A stretch of 64,000 nucleotides of DNA from positions 186,001 to 250,000 of the forward strand of contig NZ_JACYUD010000005.1 in NCBI RefSeq assembly GCF_014841565.1, given 5' to 3'. Source of the stretch: Rhizobium sp. CFBP 8762. Its GTDB lineage: Bacteria; Pseudomonadota; Alphaproteobacteria; Rhizobiales; Rhizobiaceae. Positions 1-9,064 of this stretch are shown one piece after another. The first letter of the stretch is position 1; every line of letters starts with the position of its first letter. The notes under the pieces were generated by a model. It was given only the letters and a program-made list of their open reading frames with translations. It searched no databases and was not told the DNA's origin. Position numbers and translations under genes: made by a program.

Positions 1-299
1 GCCGATCCCTTGCGGATGGCCTGTACTGCAAGATAGACCAGATAACCCGCACCCACGATCTTCAGGGCCAGAAATGCCGAAGGCGATGCCACAATCAGGG
101 CGGACAGTCCCAGTGCCACCATGCTGGTGTGAATAACGATGCCGCTGCACGCGCCCGCCATGCAGGCGAAGCCCGCTGCGCGCCCCTCCGACAGGGTGCG
201 GCCCACAAACAGGGTCATATCCGGCCCCGGGGTCAGTGACAGGATAAGCGTGGCAATGGCGAACTGAACCAGAATTGGCCAATCGGGAATGAAGGACAT
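1..299 (-). CDS. LysE/RhtB-family amino-acid exporter, N-terminal part (cut by window edge)
   Basis: The minus strand reads from an ATG at 299-297 to the window edge without a stop. It gives about 99 residues beginning MSFIPDWPILVQFAIATLIL. The first hydrophobic helix is followed by the SLTPGPDMTLFVGRTLSEG stretch typical of the LysE/RhtB family, whose members export amino acids or homoserine lactones across the inner membrane in six-helix proteins of about 200 residues. Two further hydrophobic segments follow. The C-terminal half lies outside the window, so its integrity and substrate cannot be judged. It diverges from argG, with a dispersed palindromic repeat in the shared intergenic region. 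Confidence 0.85.
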   Translation of the reverse strand, partial: MSFIPDWPILVQFAIATLILSLTPGPDMTLFVGRTLSEGRAAGFACMAGACSGIVIHTSMVALGLSALIVASPSAFLALKIVGAGYLVYLAVQAIRKGS

Positions 300-330
300 C
301 AGGCACCTTTGGATCTGCAACAAACAAGGG

Positions 331-396
331 GTAAGTGATCTTGTTTCGACGCATTGTCCAGACGTAAAAGCGATCTCGCTTTTACTGAAAATGCTT
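331..396 (-). repeat. Dispersed palindromic intergenic repeat, copy 1
   Basis: Read on the minus strand, this stretch runs AGCATTTTCAGTAAAAGCGA and continues through ACGTCTGGACAATGCGTCGA to AACAAGATCAC. The same order of blocks recurs at 8958-9026 (AGCATTTCCGGTGAAAACGG, then ACGTCCGGACAATGCAACAA, then AACAAGGAG). Within the copy, GTAAAAGCGA and TCGCTTTTAC form a stem, with GCATT and AATGC at its base. It looks like a small mobile or REP-type element placed between the LysE gene and argG. It may end transcription or act as an RNA hairpin; no function is shown. Confidence 0.6.
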
Positions 397-525
397 GAAG
401 TTTTGCCAACTGAATTTCAGCCAGACCTTGTATCCGGCACTGTTCCCGCTAAAGTGCGCTCCGATTTGGTAAGGCGCCCAGAGTGCTGAGGGCGCCGCGC
501 GCACAGGAATGAACGGACGGTCATC

Positions 526-1746
526 ATGGCATCGGTTAAGCAAGTAAAAAAAGTCGTTCTGGCCTATTCAGGCGGTCTCGATACATCCATTATTCTGAAA
601 TGGCTCCAGACGGAGCTGGGTGCCGAGGTCGTCACCTTCACCGCCGATCTGGGGCAGGGTGAGGAACTGGAGCCAGCGCGCAAAAAAGCTGAGATGATGG
701 GCATCAAGGAAATCTTTATCGAAGATGTGCGTGAAGAATTCGTCCGTGACTTCGTCTTTCCGATGTTCCGCGCCAACGCGGTTTATGAAGGCGTCTATCT
801 GCTGGGCACATCCATCGCTCGGCCGTTGATTTCGAAGCATCTGGTCGATATTGCCGCCAAAACCGGGGCAGACGCCATTGCCCATGGCGCAACCGGCAAA
901 GGTAACGATCAGGTCCGTTTCGAGCTTTCGGCCTATGCGCTGAACCCGGATATCAAGATCATTGCTCCTTGGCGTGACTGGTCGTTCAAGAGCCGCACCG
1001 ACCTGTTGGAATTTGCCGAGCAGCACCAGATTCCCGTTGCCAAGGACAAGAAGGGCGAGGCGCCGTTCTCGGTGGACGCGAACCTGCTGCACTCCTCCTC
1101 CGAAGGCAAGGTTCTGGAAAACCCGGCGGAAGAAGCGCCGGAATATGTGCATATGCGCACGATTTCTCCCGAAGCTGCGCCCGATAAGGCTACCATCATC
1201 AAGATCGGCTTTGAGCGTGGTGATGCTGTTTCCATCAATGGGGAGCGCCTGTCGCCCGCAACGCTTCTGGCGAAGCTGAACGATTACGGCCGTGACAACG
1301 GTATTGGCCGTCTGGACCTCGTGGAAAACCGCTTTGTCGGCATGAAGTCCCGCGGCGTTTATGAAACCCCCGGCGGCACCATTCTTCTGGCAGCGCACCG
1401 CGCGATTGAATCCATCACGCTGGATCGCGGCGCAGCGCACCTCAAAGACGACATTATGCCGCGCTACGCGGAACTGATCTATTACGGTTTCTGGTTCTCG
1501 CCGGAGCGTGAAATGCTGCAGGCGCTGATCGACAAGAGCCAGGAGCATGTGGAGGGTGAAGTGACCCTCAAGCTCTACAAGGGCAATGTGATGGTAACGG
1601 GTCGTGAATCGCCAAAGTCGCTTTACTCCGACAAGCTGGTGACATTTGAGGACGACCACGGTGCCTACGACCAGAAGGACGCAGCCGGGTTCATCAAGCT
1701 GAACGCGCTGCGTCTGCGCACGCTGGCGGCCCGCAACCGCCGCTAA
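526..1746 (+). CDS. argG: Argininosuccinate synthase
   Basis: 406 residues, the usual family length. ArgG condenses citrulline and aspartate with ATP to argininosuccinate, the penultimate step of arginine synthesis, in the cytoplasm. The N-terminal PP-loop SGGLDTS is at residues 15-21. The citrulline and aspartate contacts of the family ([33 protein letters not shown]) are all present, so the enzyme should be active. The ATG at 526 is chosen because it precedes the first beta strand by about nine residues. It stands alone, diverging from a LysE-type exporter and followed 23 bases later by an M3 peptidase gene. No arginine-repressor site was recognised upstream; a dispersed repeat lies there instead. 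Confidence 0.97.
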   Translation: MASVKQVKKVVLAYSGGLDTSIILKWLQTELGAEVVTFTADLGQGEELEPARKKAEMMGIKEIFIEDVREEFVRDFVFPMFRANAVYEGVYLLGTSIARPLISKHLVDIAAKTGADAIAHGATGKGNDQVRFELSAYALNPDIKIIAPWRDWSFKSRTDLLEFAEQHQIPVAKDKKGEAPFSVDANLLHSSSEGKVLENPAEEAPEYVHMRTISPEAAPDKATIIKIGFERGDAVSINGERLSPATLLAKLNDYGRDNGIGRLDLVENRFVGMKSRGVYETPGGTILLAAHRAIESITLDRGAAHLKDDIMPRYAELIYYGFWFSPEREMLQALIDKSQEHVEGEVTLKLYKGNVMVTGRESPKSLYSDKLVTFEDDHGAYDQKDAAGFIKLNALRLRTLAARNRR

Positions 1747-1769
1747 TTTACAATACAAAGGATGACGTC

Positions 1770-3845
1770 ATGACACAGCAAGCCACCAACCCCGCCTTGG
1801 TCAAATGGGATGGATTTGAGGGGCTGCCGCGTTTTGACGTCATTCGGGACACTGATTTCGCGCCAGCCTACGAGGTCGGGCTGGCCGAGCATGACGCCGA
1901 AATCGACGCCATTGCGAACAATCCTGATGCGCCGACATTTAAAAACACCATTATCCCGCTTGAACTGGCGGGCGAGACCATGTCGCGCGTCGGCGCAGTG
2001 TTCTGGACCAAGGCCGGTGCTGATACCAATGATGCCATTCAGGCGCTGGAGCGCGACATTGCGCCCAAACTCTCCCGGCACTATTCCGCCATCAGCATGA
2101 ATGCCAAGCTTTTCGCCCGCATCGACGCGCTGTGGGAGGCGCGTGATACGCTGGGTCTCGACCAGGAAGCGTTCCGTGTTCTGGAAGGGCACTGGAAGGG
2201 GTTTGTGAAGTCCGGTGCCAAGCTGGAGCGGGGCGCGCAGGAGCGTCTGGCTGCCATTCACGAGCGGCTGGCGACACTCGGCGCCAGTTTCGGCCAGAAC
2301 GTGCTGGCGGATGAAAAGAACTGGGCGCTGTTGCTGGACGGCCAAGACGACCTTGCCGGTCTGCCGGATTTTGTCCGTCAGGCCATGGCGGAAGCCGCCA
2401 AGGCACGTGGCCATGAGGAACGGTATGCTGTGACCTTGTCGCGCTCCATCATTGAGCCGTTTTTGACGTTCTCCGAGCGGCGTGATCTGCGCGAACAGGC
2501 ATTCCGGGCGTGGAGTGCGCGCGGCGAGAATGGCGGCGAAACCGACAACCGCGAGATCATCCGCGAAACGCTGGCGCTGCGCAACGAGAAGGCCAAGCTG
2601 CTGGGCTATGAAAGCTACGCCGCGCTTAAACTTGACAATACGATGGCAAAGACCCCCGCTGCCGTCAACGATTTGCTGACCCGGGTCTGGGACAAGGCTC
2701 TGGCCCGCGCCAGCGAAGAGGAAACGCAACTGGCAACGCTGATGGCGGAGGAAGGTCAGAACCACGACATCATGCCGTGGGACTGGCGTTTCTATGCTGA
2801 AAAGCTGCGGGCGAAAAAATTCAACTTTTCCGAGGCCGAGGTAAAGCCATATTTTCAGCTTGAGCAGATGATCGCCGCCAGTTTCGATGTGGCCGGTCGC
2901 CTGTTCGGCATTACGGCGCGTGAGCAGCCCGATGTGGTCGGCTACCACCCGGATGTGCGCGTGTTTGAAATTCTGGATTCCAAGGGCAAGCTGATCGCGC
3001 TGTTCATGGGCGACTATTACGCCCGCGCGTCCAAGCGTTCCGGTGCGTGGATGAGTTCGTTCCAATCGCAGCATCGTTTGGTGCTGGCCGATGGCACGCG
3101 CGGCGAAATTCCGATCATCTATAACGTCTGCAATTTTGCCAAGCCCGCTGCCGGTGAGCCCGCCCTTCTGTCCATAGACGATGCCCGCACACTGTTCCAT
3201 GAGTTTGGCCACGGGCTGCACGGCATGTTGTCGAATGTCACTTATCCATCGGTGTCCGGCACCAGCGTTTCGCGCGATTTCGTCGAACTGCCATCGCAGC
3301 TTTACGAGCATTGGTTGACAGTACCGGAGATCCTGCACACCTATGCGGTGCATTACCAGACGGGAGAGGCCATGCCGCAGGCTCTGCTGGACAAGGTTCT
3401 GGCTGCACGGACCTTCAATGCCGGCTTCAATACGGTGGAGTTTACGTCGTCGGCGCTGGTGGACATGGTGTTCCACACACGTGACGGCGTGGATGATCCC
3501 ATTTTTTCTGACCCGATGGCGGTGGAAGCGGAGACGCTGGCGAAGCTCAACATGCCGAAATCCATCACCATGCGTCATCGCAGTCCGCATTTTCAGCACA
3601 TCTTTGCCGGTGACGGATATTCTGCCGGGTACTATTCCTACATGTGGTCAGAGGTTTTGGATGCCGATGCCTTTGCCGCGTTTCAGGAAACGGGCAATGC
3701 ATTTGACCCGGACATGGCACGCAAACTCAAGGATAATATCTATTCCGTTGGGGATTCCATCGATTCGGAGGAGGCCTACATTGCGTTTCGTGGGAAAATG
3801 CCCACTGTGGATGCAATGTTGATCAAGAAGGGGTTGGCAGCGTAA
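1770..3845 (+). CDS. M3-family zinc oligopeptidase / peptidyl-dipeptidase
   Basis: 691 residues with the zinc-binding HEFGH motif at 477-481 and the downstream glutamate region typical of thimet-type M3 peptidases. Such enzymes (oligopeptidase A, dipeptidyl carboxypeptidase Dcp) degrade cytoplasmic peptides up to about 20 residues. There is no signal peptide, so a cytoplasmic role in peptide recycling is inferred. The overall pattern (WDWRFYAEKLR, GDYYARASKRSGAWM, FHEFGHGLHGML) fits Dcp/OpdA-type proteins, but sequence alone does not separate the two. The gene follows argG by 23 bases and may be read through from it; a GC-rich stem-loop follows its stop. Confidence 0.92.
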   Translation: MTQQATNPALVKWDGFEGLPRFDVIRDTDFAPAYEVGLAEHDAEIDAIANNPDAPTFKNTIIPLELAGETMSRVGAVFWTKAGADTNDAIQALERDIAPKLSRHYSAISMNAKLFARIDALWEARDTLGLDQEAFRVLEGHWKGFVKSGAKLERGAQERLAAIHERLATLGASFGQNVLADEKNWALLLDGQDDLAGLPDFVRQAMAEAAKARGHEERYAVTLSRSIIEPFLTFSERRDLREQAFRAWSARGENGGETDNREIIRETLALRNEKAKLLGYESYAALKLDNTMAKTPAAVNDLLTRVWDKALARASEEETQLATLMAEEGQNHDIMPWDWRFYAEKLRAKKFNFSEAEVKPYFQLEQMIAASFDVAGRLFGITAREQPDVVGYHPDVRVFEILDSKGKLIALFMGDYYARASKRSGAWMSSFQSQHRLVLADGTRGEIPIIYNVCNFAKPAAGEPALLSIDDARTLFHEFGHGLHGMLSNVTYPSVSGTSVSRDFVELPSQLYEHWLTVPEILHTYAVHYQTGEAMPQALLDKVLAARTFNAGFNTVEFTSSALVDMVFHTRDGVDDPIFSDPMAVEAETLAKLNMPKSITMRHRSPHFQHIFAGDGYSAGYYSYMWSEVLDADAFAAFQETGNAFDPDMARKLKDNIYSVGDSIDSEEAYIAFRGKMPTVDAMLIKKGLAA

Positions 3846-3859
3846 AGTTGCACCTCTGT

Positions 3860-3886
3860 GGGCGACTTTTTCTGTCGCCCCCTTTC
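3860..3886 (+). terminator. Possible terminator after the M3 peptidase gene
   Basis: GGGCGAC (3860-3866) pairs with GTCGCCC (3874-3880) around a T-rich loop, followed by CCTTTCG. The stem is perfect over seven pairs, but the following T run is short, so termination strength is uncertain. Confidence 0.5.
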
Positions 3887-3973
3887 GCAAAGGCTGAAAA
3901 CAAGGTATGAGCGCCTCATTGAAGATGCGGCGTGACCTTTGCTTGCGCCCCCAAAACTCCGAGACCCTACACA

Positions 3974-5797
3974 ATGAAAATGCGCAATATTGCGATTATC
4001 GCCCACGTTGACCATGGGAAAACGACCCTTGTTGACGAACTGCTGAAACAATCTGGTTCATTCCGCGAGAACCAGCGCGTTGCAGAACGCATGATGGACA
4101 GCGGCGACATCGAAAAAGAACGCGGCATTACCATTCTTGCCAAGGCGACCTCGGTTGTCTGGAAAGACACCCGCATCAACATCGTTGACACCCCCGGCCA
4201 CGCCGACTTCGGTGGCGAAGTGGAGCGGATTCTTTCCATGGTGGACGGCGCAATCGTGCTTGTCGACTCCGCTGAAGGCCCCATGCCACAGACCAAGTTC
4301 GTGGTCGGCAAGGCGCTGAAAGTTGGTCTTCGCCCAATTGTTGCAATCAACAAGATCGACCGTCCCGACGGTCGCCCGGAAGAAGTCATCAACGAGGTGT
4401 TCGACCTCTTCGCAGCCCTTGACGCAACGGACGAGCAGCTCGATTTCCCGATCCTCTACGGTTCTGGCCGCAACGGCTGGATGAACGTGAACCCGGAAGG
4501 CCCGAAAGAAGAGGGTCTTGGCCCGCTTCTCGATCTGGTCCTGAAGCACGTTCCAGAGCCAACTGTGGGCGAAGGCCCTTTCCGCATGATCGGCACGTTG
4601 CTCGAAGCCAACCCCTTCCTCGGTCGCATTATCACCGGTCGTATTCACTCTGGCTCCATCAAGACCAACCAGCCCGTGAAGGTTCTGGATGGCCATGGCA
4701 AGCTGGTCGAAACCGGTCGTATTTCCAAGATTCTTGCATTCCGTGGTGTTGAGCGCCAGCCAATTGAAGAAGCACAGGCAGGCGACATCATCGCGATTGC
4801 TGGTCTGACAAAGGGCACCGTGGCCGATACGTTCTGCGATCCTGCCGTGACCGAGCCTCTGGTTGCCCAGCCGATCGATCCGCCGACCGTAACCATGTCA
4901 TTTATCGTAAACGACAGCCCGCTGGCGGGTACCGAAGGCGACAAGGTGACGTCACGCGTTATCCGTGACCGCCTGATGAAGGAAGCCGAAGGCAACGTAG
5001 CGCTGAAAATTGAAGAAGCCGACGACAAGGATTCCTACTTTGTATCCGGCCGTGGCGAATTGCAGCTGGCCGTTCTAATCGAAACAATGCGTCGTGAAGG
5101 CTTTGAACTGGCCGTGTCGCGTCCGCGCGTGGTCATGCAGAAGGGCGAAGACGGCACGCTGCTAGAGCCAATCGAAGAAGTTCTGATCGACGTGGACGAG
5201 GAATATTCCGGTGTCGTGGTTCAGAAAATGTCCGAGCGCAAGGCCGAAATGGTCGAGCTTCGTCCATCCGGTGGCAATCGCGTTCGTTTGGTCTTCCATG
5301 CGCCGACCCGCGGCCTGATCGGCTACCAGTCGGAACTTTTGACGGACACGCGCGGCACCGCAATCATGAACCGTCTGTTTCATGACTATCAGCCCTTCAA
5401 GGGTGAACTGACCGGTCGTGTCAACGGCGTTCTTCTGGCCAACGAGTCCGGTGAAGCGGTCGCTTACGCGCTGTTCAACCTGGAAGATCGTGGCCCGATG
5501 ATCATCGATGCCGGTGAGAAGGTCTATGCCGGTATGATTATCGGTATTCACACCCGCGATAACGATCTGGAAGTGAACGTGCTCAAGGGCAAGAAGCTCA
5601 CCAACATCCGCGCCTCCGGCAAGGATGAAGCCGTGAAGCTGACAACCCCGATCCGCATGACGCTGGACCGCGCTTTGTCATGGATTCAGGATGATGAACT
5701 GGTGGAAGTGACACCAAAGTCCATCCGCCTGCGCAAGATGTATCTGGACCCGAACGAGCGCAAGCGCTTTGAGAAGTCCAAGAACTCGGCAGCATAA
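3974..5797 (+). CDS. typA: Ribosome-associated translational GTPase TypA/BipA
   Basis: 607 residues from the ATG at 3974 ([20 protein letters not shown]). An upstream in-frame GTG at 3932 would add 14 residues that do not look like the family. G1 AHVDHGKTT is at 10-18, G3 DTPGH at 72-76 and G4 NKID at 126-129, followed by EF-G-like domains II, III and V and the BipA C-terminal domain. TypA binds the 70S ribosome and supports 50S assembly and translation under cold or other stress. The reading frame is full length. No good Shine-Dalgarno sequence precedes either start. A strong terminator at 5807-5835 closes the gene. Confidence 0.96.
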   Translation: MKMRNIAIIAHVDHGKTTLVDELLKQSGSFRENQRVAERMMDSGDIEKERGITILAKATSVVWKDTRINIVDTPGHADFGGEVERILSMVDGAIVLVDSAEGPMPQTKFVVGKALKVGLRPIVAINKIDRPDGRPEEVINEVFDLFAALDATDEQLDFPILYGSGRNGWMNVNPEGPKEEGLGPLLDLVLKHVPEPTVGEGPFRMIGTLLEANPFLGRIITGRIHSGSIKTNQPVKVLDGHGKLVETGRISKILAFRGVERQPIEEAQAGDIIAIAGLTKGTVADTFCDPAVTEPLVAQPIDPPTVTMSFIVNDSPLAGTEGDKVTSRVIRDRLMKEAEGNVALKIEEADDKDSYFVSGRGELQLAVLIETMRREGFELAVSRPRVVMQKGEDGTLLEPIEEVLIDVDEEYSGVVVQKMSERKAEMVELRPSGGNRVRLVFHAPTRGLIGYQSELLTDTRGTAIMNRLFHDYQPFKGELTGRVNGVLLANESGEAVAYALFNLEDRGPMIIDAGEKVYAGMIIGIHTRDNDLEVNVLKGKKLTNIRASGKDEAVKLTTPIRMTLDRALSWIQDDELVEVTPKSIRLRKMYLDPNERKRFEKSKNSAA

Positions 5798-5806
5798 AAC
5801 TTCTCG

Positions 5807-5835
5807 AACCCCGGCTCACAGCCGGGGTTTTGTTT
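5807..5835 (+). terminator. Rho-independent terminator of typA
   Basis: AACCCCGGCT pairs with the following GCCGGGGTT across a CACA loop and runs into TTTTGTTTT. It starts ten bases after the typA stop. Confidence 0.88.
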
Positions 5836-5915
5836 TGGCGAGAAAGGTGTGGGCAATGCTGACCGACACGCCAGCAGGGATTCCGGTTATCATCGCACAG
5901 GCCTAGAGTGCGCCT

Positions 5916-6422
5916 ATGAAAACCCTGTCCATAGAGGTTCGCCCGACCACCGCTCAGGATGTCCCTGATATTGCCGAGGTCCACCGGCAATCCTGGCTGC
6001 AAGCTTATACGGGCCTCATTCCGCATCGCGCACTCCTGCAGATGGTAGAACGGCGCAGTGAGGCGTGGTGGCGCCGGGCAGTCGGTGGTCCCTCAACCCT
6101 TCTGGTTCTCGATGTCGCGGGCATGGTCGCAGGCTATACGACGGTCGGCCTCAGCCGCGCGCGGTCCCTGCCGCACGAGGGAGAAATCTATGAACTGTAT
6201 CTGCGCCCGGAATATCAGGGCATTGGCATGGGTCGCATCCTCTTCGGCGAAGCGCGCCTGCTGCTGAAATCCTTGGGGTGCCACGGCATTCTGGCGTGGT
6301 GCCTGGAAGACAGCGACCATGCCAACCGATTCTTTCGTCGCAGTGGCGGGCAGGATATTGCCGAGGGTGTGGAAGACTTCGATGGACAACCCTTCAAAAA
6401 GATAGGGTTTGCATGGTCGTGA
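5916..6422 (+). CDS. GNAT-family N-acetyltransferase
   Basis: 168 residues of a single GNAT fold. After MKTLSIEVRPTTAQDVPDI, the acetyl-CoA site is visible as LYLRPEYQGIGMGRILF, matching motif A (Q/RxxGxG/A), followed by the motif B region NRFFRRSGGQDI. Such enzymes move an acetyl group from acetyl-CoA to an amine on a small molecule, peptide or protein; the substrate cannot be read from the sequence. It is an independent gene between the typA terminator and ppa. The start at 5916 places the first beta strand at residues 5-9, as expected. Confidence 0.85.
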   Translation: MKTLSIEVRPTTAQDVPDIAEVHRQSWLQAYTGLIPHRALLQMVERRSEAWWRRAVGGPSTLLVLDVAGMVAGYTTVGLSRARSLPHEGEIYELYLRPEYQGIGMGRILFGEARLLLKSLGCHGILAWCLEDSDHANRFFRRSGGQDIAEGVEDFDGQPFKKIGFAWS

Positions 6423-6519
6423 CAGGCGCCATTAACGAAGTTACGCTAAGGTTGTTGCACTGATAGGCGTTTGCCTCTATCGAAACGACAGATTTCAATC
6501 ACTTTTGCGTGGGGAACAC

Positions 6520-7047
6520 ATGCGGATAGACGCGATTGCCATTGGCTCAAATCCACCTGATGATATCAACGTCATCGTTGAGGTGCCTGTCGGCGGACAC
6601 CCGATCAAGTACGAAATGGACAAGGAAGCCGGTACGCTTGTCGTTGACCGTTTTCTCTATACGCCCATGACCTATCCCGGCAATTACGGTTTCGTGCCGC
6701 ATACGCTGTCGGATGATGGTGACCCGATTGACGTGTTGATCTGCAACACGCGTCCGCTCATCCCCGGCTGTGTCATCAATGTCCGCCCCATCGGCGTGAT
6801 GATGATGGAAGACAACTCCGGCAAGGATGAAAAGATCATCGCCGTTCCGTCTGCCCATCTGACCAGACGGTATGACAAGGTTCATACCTATCAGGACCTG
6901 CCGGAGATCACGCTCAAGCAGATCGAGCACTTTTTCGAGCACTACAAGGATCTGGAGCCCGGCAAATGGGTGAAGATTTTTGGCTGGCAAGACGTTGATG
7001 ACGCAAAGCGTCTCATCGTTGAGGCGATTGAGCGCGCGAAGGGCTAA
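6520..7047 (+). CDS. ppa: Inorganic pyrophosphatase (family I)
   Basis: 175 residues from the ATG at 6520, preceded by GGGGAA. A TTG five codons upstream is not preferred. The soluble Mg-dependent enzyme hydrolyses pyrophosphate to phosphate and so pulls biosynthetic reactions forward. The family signature DGDPIDVL is present, with Asp66, Asp68 and Asp71 as the metal ligands. The lysine and tyrosine contacts ([15 protein letters not shown]) and the C-terminal [11 protein letters not shown] are also intact. Length matches hexameric bacterial enzymes. It converges on the yggU-type gene with 17 bases between the stops. Confidence 0.96.
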   Translation: MRIDAIAIGSNPPDDINVIVEVPVGGHPIKYEMDKEAGTLVVDRFLYTPMTYPGNYGFVPHTLSDDGDPIDVLICNTRPLIPGCVINVRPIGVMMMEDNSGKDEKIIAVPSAHLTRRYDKVHTYQDLPEITLKQIEHFFEHYKDLEPGKWVKIFGWQDVDDAKRLIVEAIERAKG

Positions 7048-7064
7048 ATTGCGCGCAAGCAGTT

Positions 7065-7373
7065 TTAGAACTCATCCAGCCTGTTTTTTAAATCCTTCGG
7101 GTCGCCATCGATCCGGAGGATTTTTTTGCGCTGCGTCTCGCCTGTAAGCAGGCTGATCGCGGATTTCGGCACACGCAACTGTTTTGCCAGAAGCGCAATC
7201 AACGCCACGTTTGCCTTGCCTTTCTCCGGCACTGCGCACACGCGGACTTTCAAATAGGCCCCTCCATCCGCGCCGGTTTCAAAGCCATCAATGTGATCGC
7301 GACCACCATTCGGTGTGAGCCGAACCGACAGGCGCACATGATCGCCTGCGAGTGTCAGCGCCGTGTCGCTCAT
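7065..7373 (-). CDS. yggU: YggU/DUF167-family protein (UPF0235)
   Basis: 102 residues. The conserved DUF167 core is visible: VRLTPNGGRDHIDG, then YLKVRVCAVPEKGKANVALI, then a C-terminal KKILRIDGD. The family is small, soluble and of unclear role, and is widely found directly downstream of yggT, as here, where five bases separate the two genes. It is the last gene of the minus-strand run that starts at hemC. No function beyond family membership can be assigned. Confidence 0.87.
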   Translation of the reverse strand: MSDTALTLAGDHVRLSVRLTPNGGRDHIDGFETGADGGAYLKVRVCAVPEKGKANVALIALLAKQLRVPKSAISLLTGETQRKKILRIDGDPKDLKNRLDEF

Positions 7374-7378
7374 CTATC

Positions 7379-7669
7379 TTAGAGAAGTGCCGGTGCAATC
7401 GTGGTGTTCAGCAGCATTTGCAGGAAGTAGAGGATGACCAGAACGACCAGCGGCGACAGATCGACACCACCCATATCCGGCAGGAAGCGGCGAATGGGGC
7501 GGTAGACAGGCTCGGTGAGGTTGTAGAGACCGCGACCAATGGCGGCGATGGCCTGATTGTTGGTGTTGACAACATTGAAGGCATACAGCCACGAGAAGAT
7601 GGCGGATGCAATCACCAGAAACCAAATGATATTGATGATAAAATTCAGCGTTGCAATAATCGCCAGCAT
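7379..7669 (-). CDS. yggT: YggT-family integral membrane protein
   Basis: 96 residues with two hydrophobic helices (about 4-24 and 68-92) joined by a loop containing the family's conserved NLTEPVYRPIRRFLPDMGG motif. YggT proteins are inner-membrane proteins connected in various bacteria with cell-shape, division or ion homeostasis; the role here is not determinable. The start is set at the ATG for MLAIIATL (7669) because GGAGAG lies the right distance before it. The ATG four codons earlier overlaps that ribosome-binding site. It is followed by yggU in the same transcription unit. Confidence 0.87.
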   Translation of the reverse strand: MLAIIATLNFIINIIWFLVIASAIFSWLYAFNVVNTNNQAIAAIGRGLYNLTEPVYRPIRRFLPDMGGVDLSPLVVLVILYFLQMLLNTTIAPALL

Positions 7670-7735
7670 GCGTCTCTCCATTCGTTGTGGATTGACATGT
7701 AGCCATTACAGCGCCCGCCGACAAGGCTGTTCGTC

Positions 7736-8461
7736 TTAACCGTTTTGGCTTCGATGCAGGAATATCAGGCGGATGAACGACTCAACCCAGTTGCGAAGCG
7801 GTGCATCGTAATCAAACCGTCCTTGCAGATGGGCTCGCCCCGGCTGCGCACCGGGAAGCGAAAAGCGGTGTGCGCCGTGGACAACCCAACGGTGCATCAT
7901 CGCGCGTGTGAGTTCCGCATGGAACTGAATACCCCAGGCATTTTCACCGTAGCGGAACGCCTGATTGGGGTAGTTTTCGCTGCCGGCCAGCAGTTCGGCA
8001 CCCTGCGGCAGGTCAAAACCTTCCAGATGAAACTGGTAGACCATTTTTGGCCAGGTCATGATGGACTTGCCGCGTTCTGTGGCCTTGAGCGGATACCAGC
8101 CAATTTCCGTGAGACCATCGCCATGGGGTGCCACCAGGCCGCCAAGATGACGCACCAGCATTTGTGCACCGAGACAGATCCCCAGAAACGGACTGTTTTC
8201 TTTCAATGGAACGGAAAGCCAGTCGATTTCGCGCCGGATATATTCGTCCTGATCGTTGGCACTGGGCGGCCCGCCAAAGACGATTGCGCCGGAATGCGCC
8301 CGCAACGTTTTGGGCAGCGGATCACCCAGAACCGGGCGCCGGATATCCAAGGAAAAACCGGCCTGTTGAAGCAGTTGCCCAACGCGCCCCGGACTGGACG
8401 TGGCCTGATGCAGCACGATGAGAACAGGCGGCAGGGACGGCGTTTGTTCGTCCGGGGTCAA
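7736..8461 (-). CDS. Class I glutamine amidotransferase-like protein
   Basis: About 241 residues of a stand-alone GATase1 domain. The nucleophile elbow GICLGAQ places the catalytic Cys at 96 (numbered from the TTG start), FHAE supplies the catalytic His-Glu pair, and an FGGPPS oxyanion segment is present. Such proteins release ammonia from glutamine or act as gamma-glutamyl hydrolases (GuaA/PuuD-like). The start is taken as TTG at 8461, which overlaps the terB stop as TTGA and has AGGAG just upstream. The open frame continues to 8623, but those residues do not look coding and lie inside terB. Translational coupling to terB is therefore inferred. Confidence 0.8.
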   Translation of the reverse strand: MTPDEQTPSLPPVLIVLHQATSSPGRVGQLLQQAGFSLDIRRPVLGDPLPKTLRAHSGAIVFGGPPSANDQDEYIRREIDWLSVPLKENSPFLGICLGAQMLVRHLGGLVAPHGDGLTEIGWYPLKATERGKSIMTWPKMVYQFHLEGFDLPQGAELLAGSENYPNQAFRYGENAWGIQFHAELTRAMMHRWVVHGAHRFSLPGAQPGRAHLQGRFDYDAPLRNWVESFIRLIFLHRSQNG

Positions 8462-8943
8462 CGCTCCTCTTCCCCCGCCGTAACGGCGGTTTCTGACCGG
8501 CGCGCCGCATTCTGACGCATCAACACACGATCCCGGTCGGACACGCCGAGAAGATCGGCGATGCGCCAAATCATATGGTCTTCCAATTCGCTGCGCTCGC
8601 CATCCGCATAGACGATTTCCCACAACATGCCGACCAGATCGACGCGCTGCTCCTCGGACAACTGACGCTTGATATCGGAGGTGAAGCGATAAAAATCGAT
8701 CGCCTCACTTTCCGCCGTTTCACCGGCGGATATCAATTCGGCCAGTGCCGCATCGTCCAACTGGTAGCGGTCTTTGATGACCGCGCGCAACGTCCGTCGC
8801 TCGGCATCCTCCACCTTGCCATCGGCTTCCATCACCTGAATGCAGAGCGCCATAACAGCGACGCGGGGATCATCTGGCTGGAGCGTGGATGGCATGACTT
8901 CGGAAGTCAGGCTGGAGATGAATTTTTGTAAGCGTTCAAACAT
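8458..8943 (-). CDS. TerB-like (tellurite-resistance TerB fold) protein
   Basis: 161 residues from the ATG for MFERLQKFISSL at 8943. The upstream frame runs into a repeat element and is discarded. The helical TerB-like domain shows its two acidic loops, MEADGKVEDAERR and VYADGERSELEDHM, which are the metal-binding repeats of this fold. The family occurs in tellurite and stress operons, but stand-alone rhizobial members have no proven task. The gene lies downstream of hemY across the palindromic repeat and overlaps the next gene by four bases. Confidence 0.8.
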   Translation of the reverse strand: MFERLQKFISSLTSEVMPSTLQPDDPRVAVMALCIQVMEADGKVEDAERRTLRAVIKDRYQLDDAALAELISAGETAESEAIDFYRFTSDIKRQLSEEQRVDLVGMLWEIVYADGERSELEDHMIWRIADLLGVSDRDRVLMRQNAARRSETAVTAGEEER

Positions 8944-8957
8944 GCGATTCCAGACTT

Positions 8958-9064
8958 CTAGAGCATTTCCGGTGAAAACGGAGTCTTTTTCACGTCCGGA
9001 CAATGCAACAAAACAAGGAGTTAGAGCACTTCCGGTGAACACGTGTTCACCGGAAGTGCTCTAA
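8958..9064 (+). repeat. Dispersed palindromic repeat, copy 2, with a 44-base perfect palindrome
   Basis: Two joined parts. The first, 8958-9020, matches copy 1 at 331-396 in the order AGCATTTCCGGTGAAAACGG, CACGTCCGGACAATGC, AAAACAAGG. The second, 9021-9064, is a perfect palindrome: the arm starting TTAGAGCACTTCCGGTGAAC (9021-9042, 22 bases) is mirrored exactly in 9043-9064. The hemY stop codon (9063-9061 on the minus strand) lies inside the right arm, so the hairpin would form at the very end of the hemY message. It may act as a terminator or RNA-stabilising structure before terB. Confidence 0.75.

Noticed and set aside
289-489. Short plus-strand frame between the LysE gene and argG
   Set aside because: It runs through the dispersed repeat, overlaps the LysE start and has no ribosome site or protein-like sequence.
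1743-3599. A 618-codon open frame on the minus strand opposite the M3 peptidase gene
   Set aside because: It is exactly antisense to a well-conserved gene with its zinc motif. Its translation shows no recognisable domain and is rich in His, Arg and Gln, as expected from antisense of GC-rich codons. The same applies to long antisense frames opposite sdhA (18181-19902), sucC (24232-25545), atpD (42884-43999) and lpd (32079-33200).
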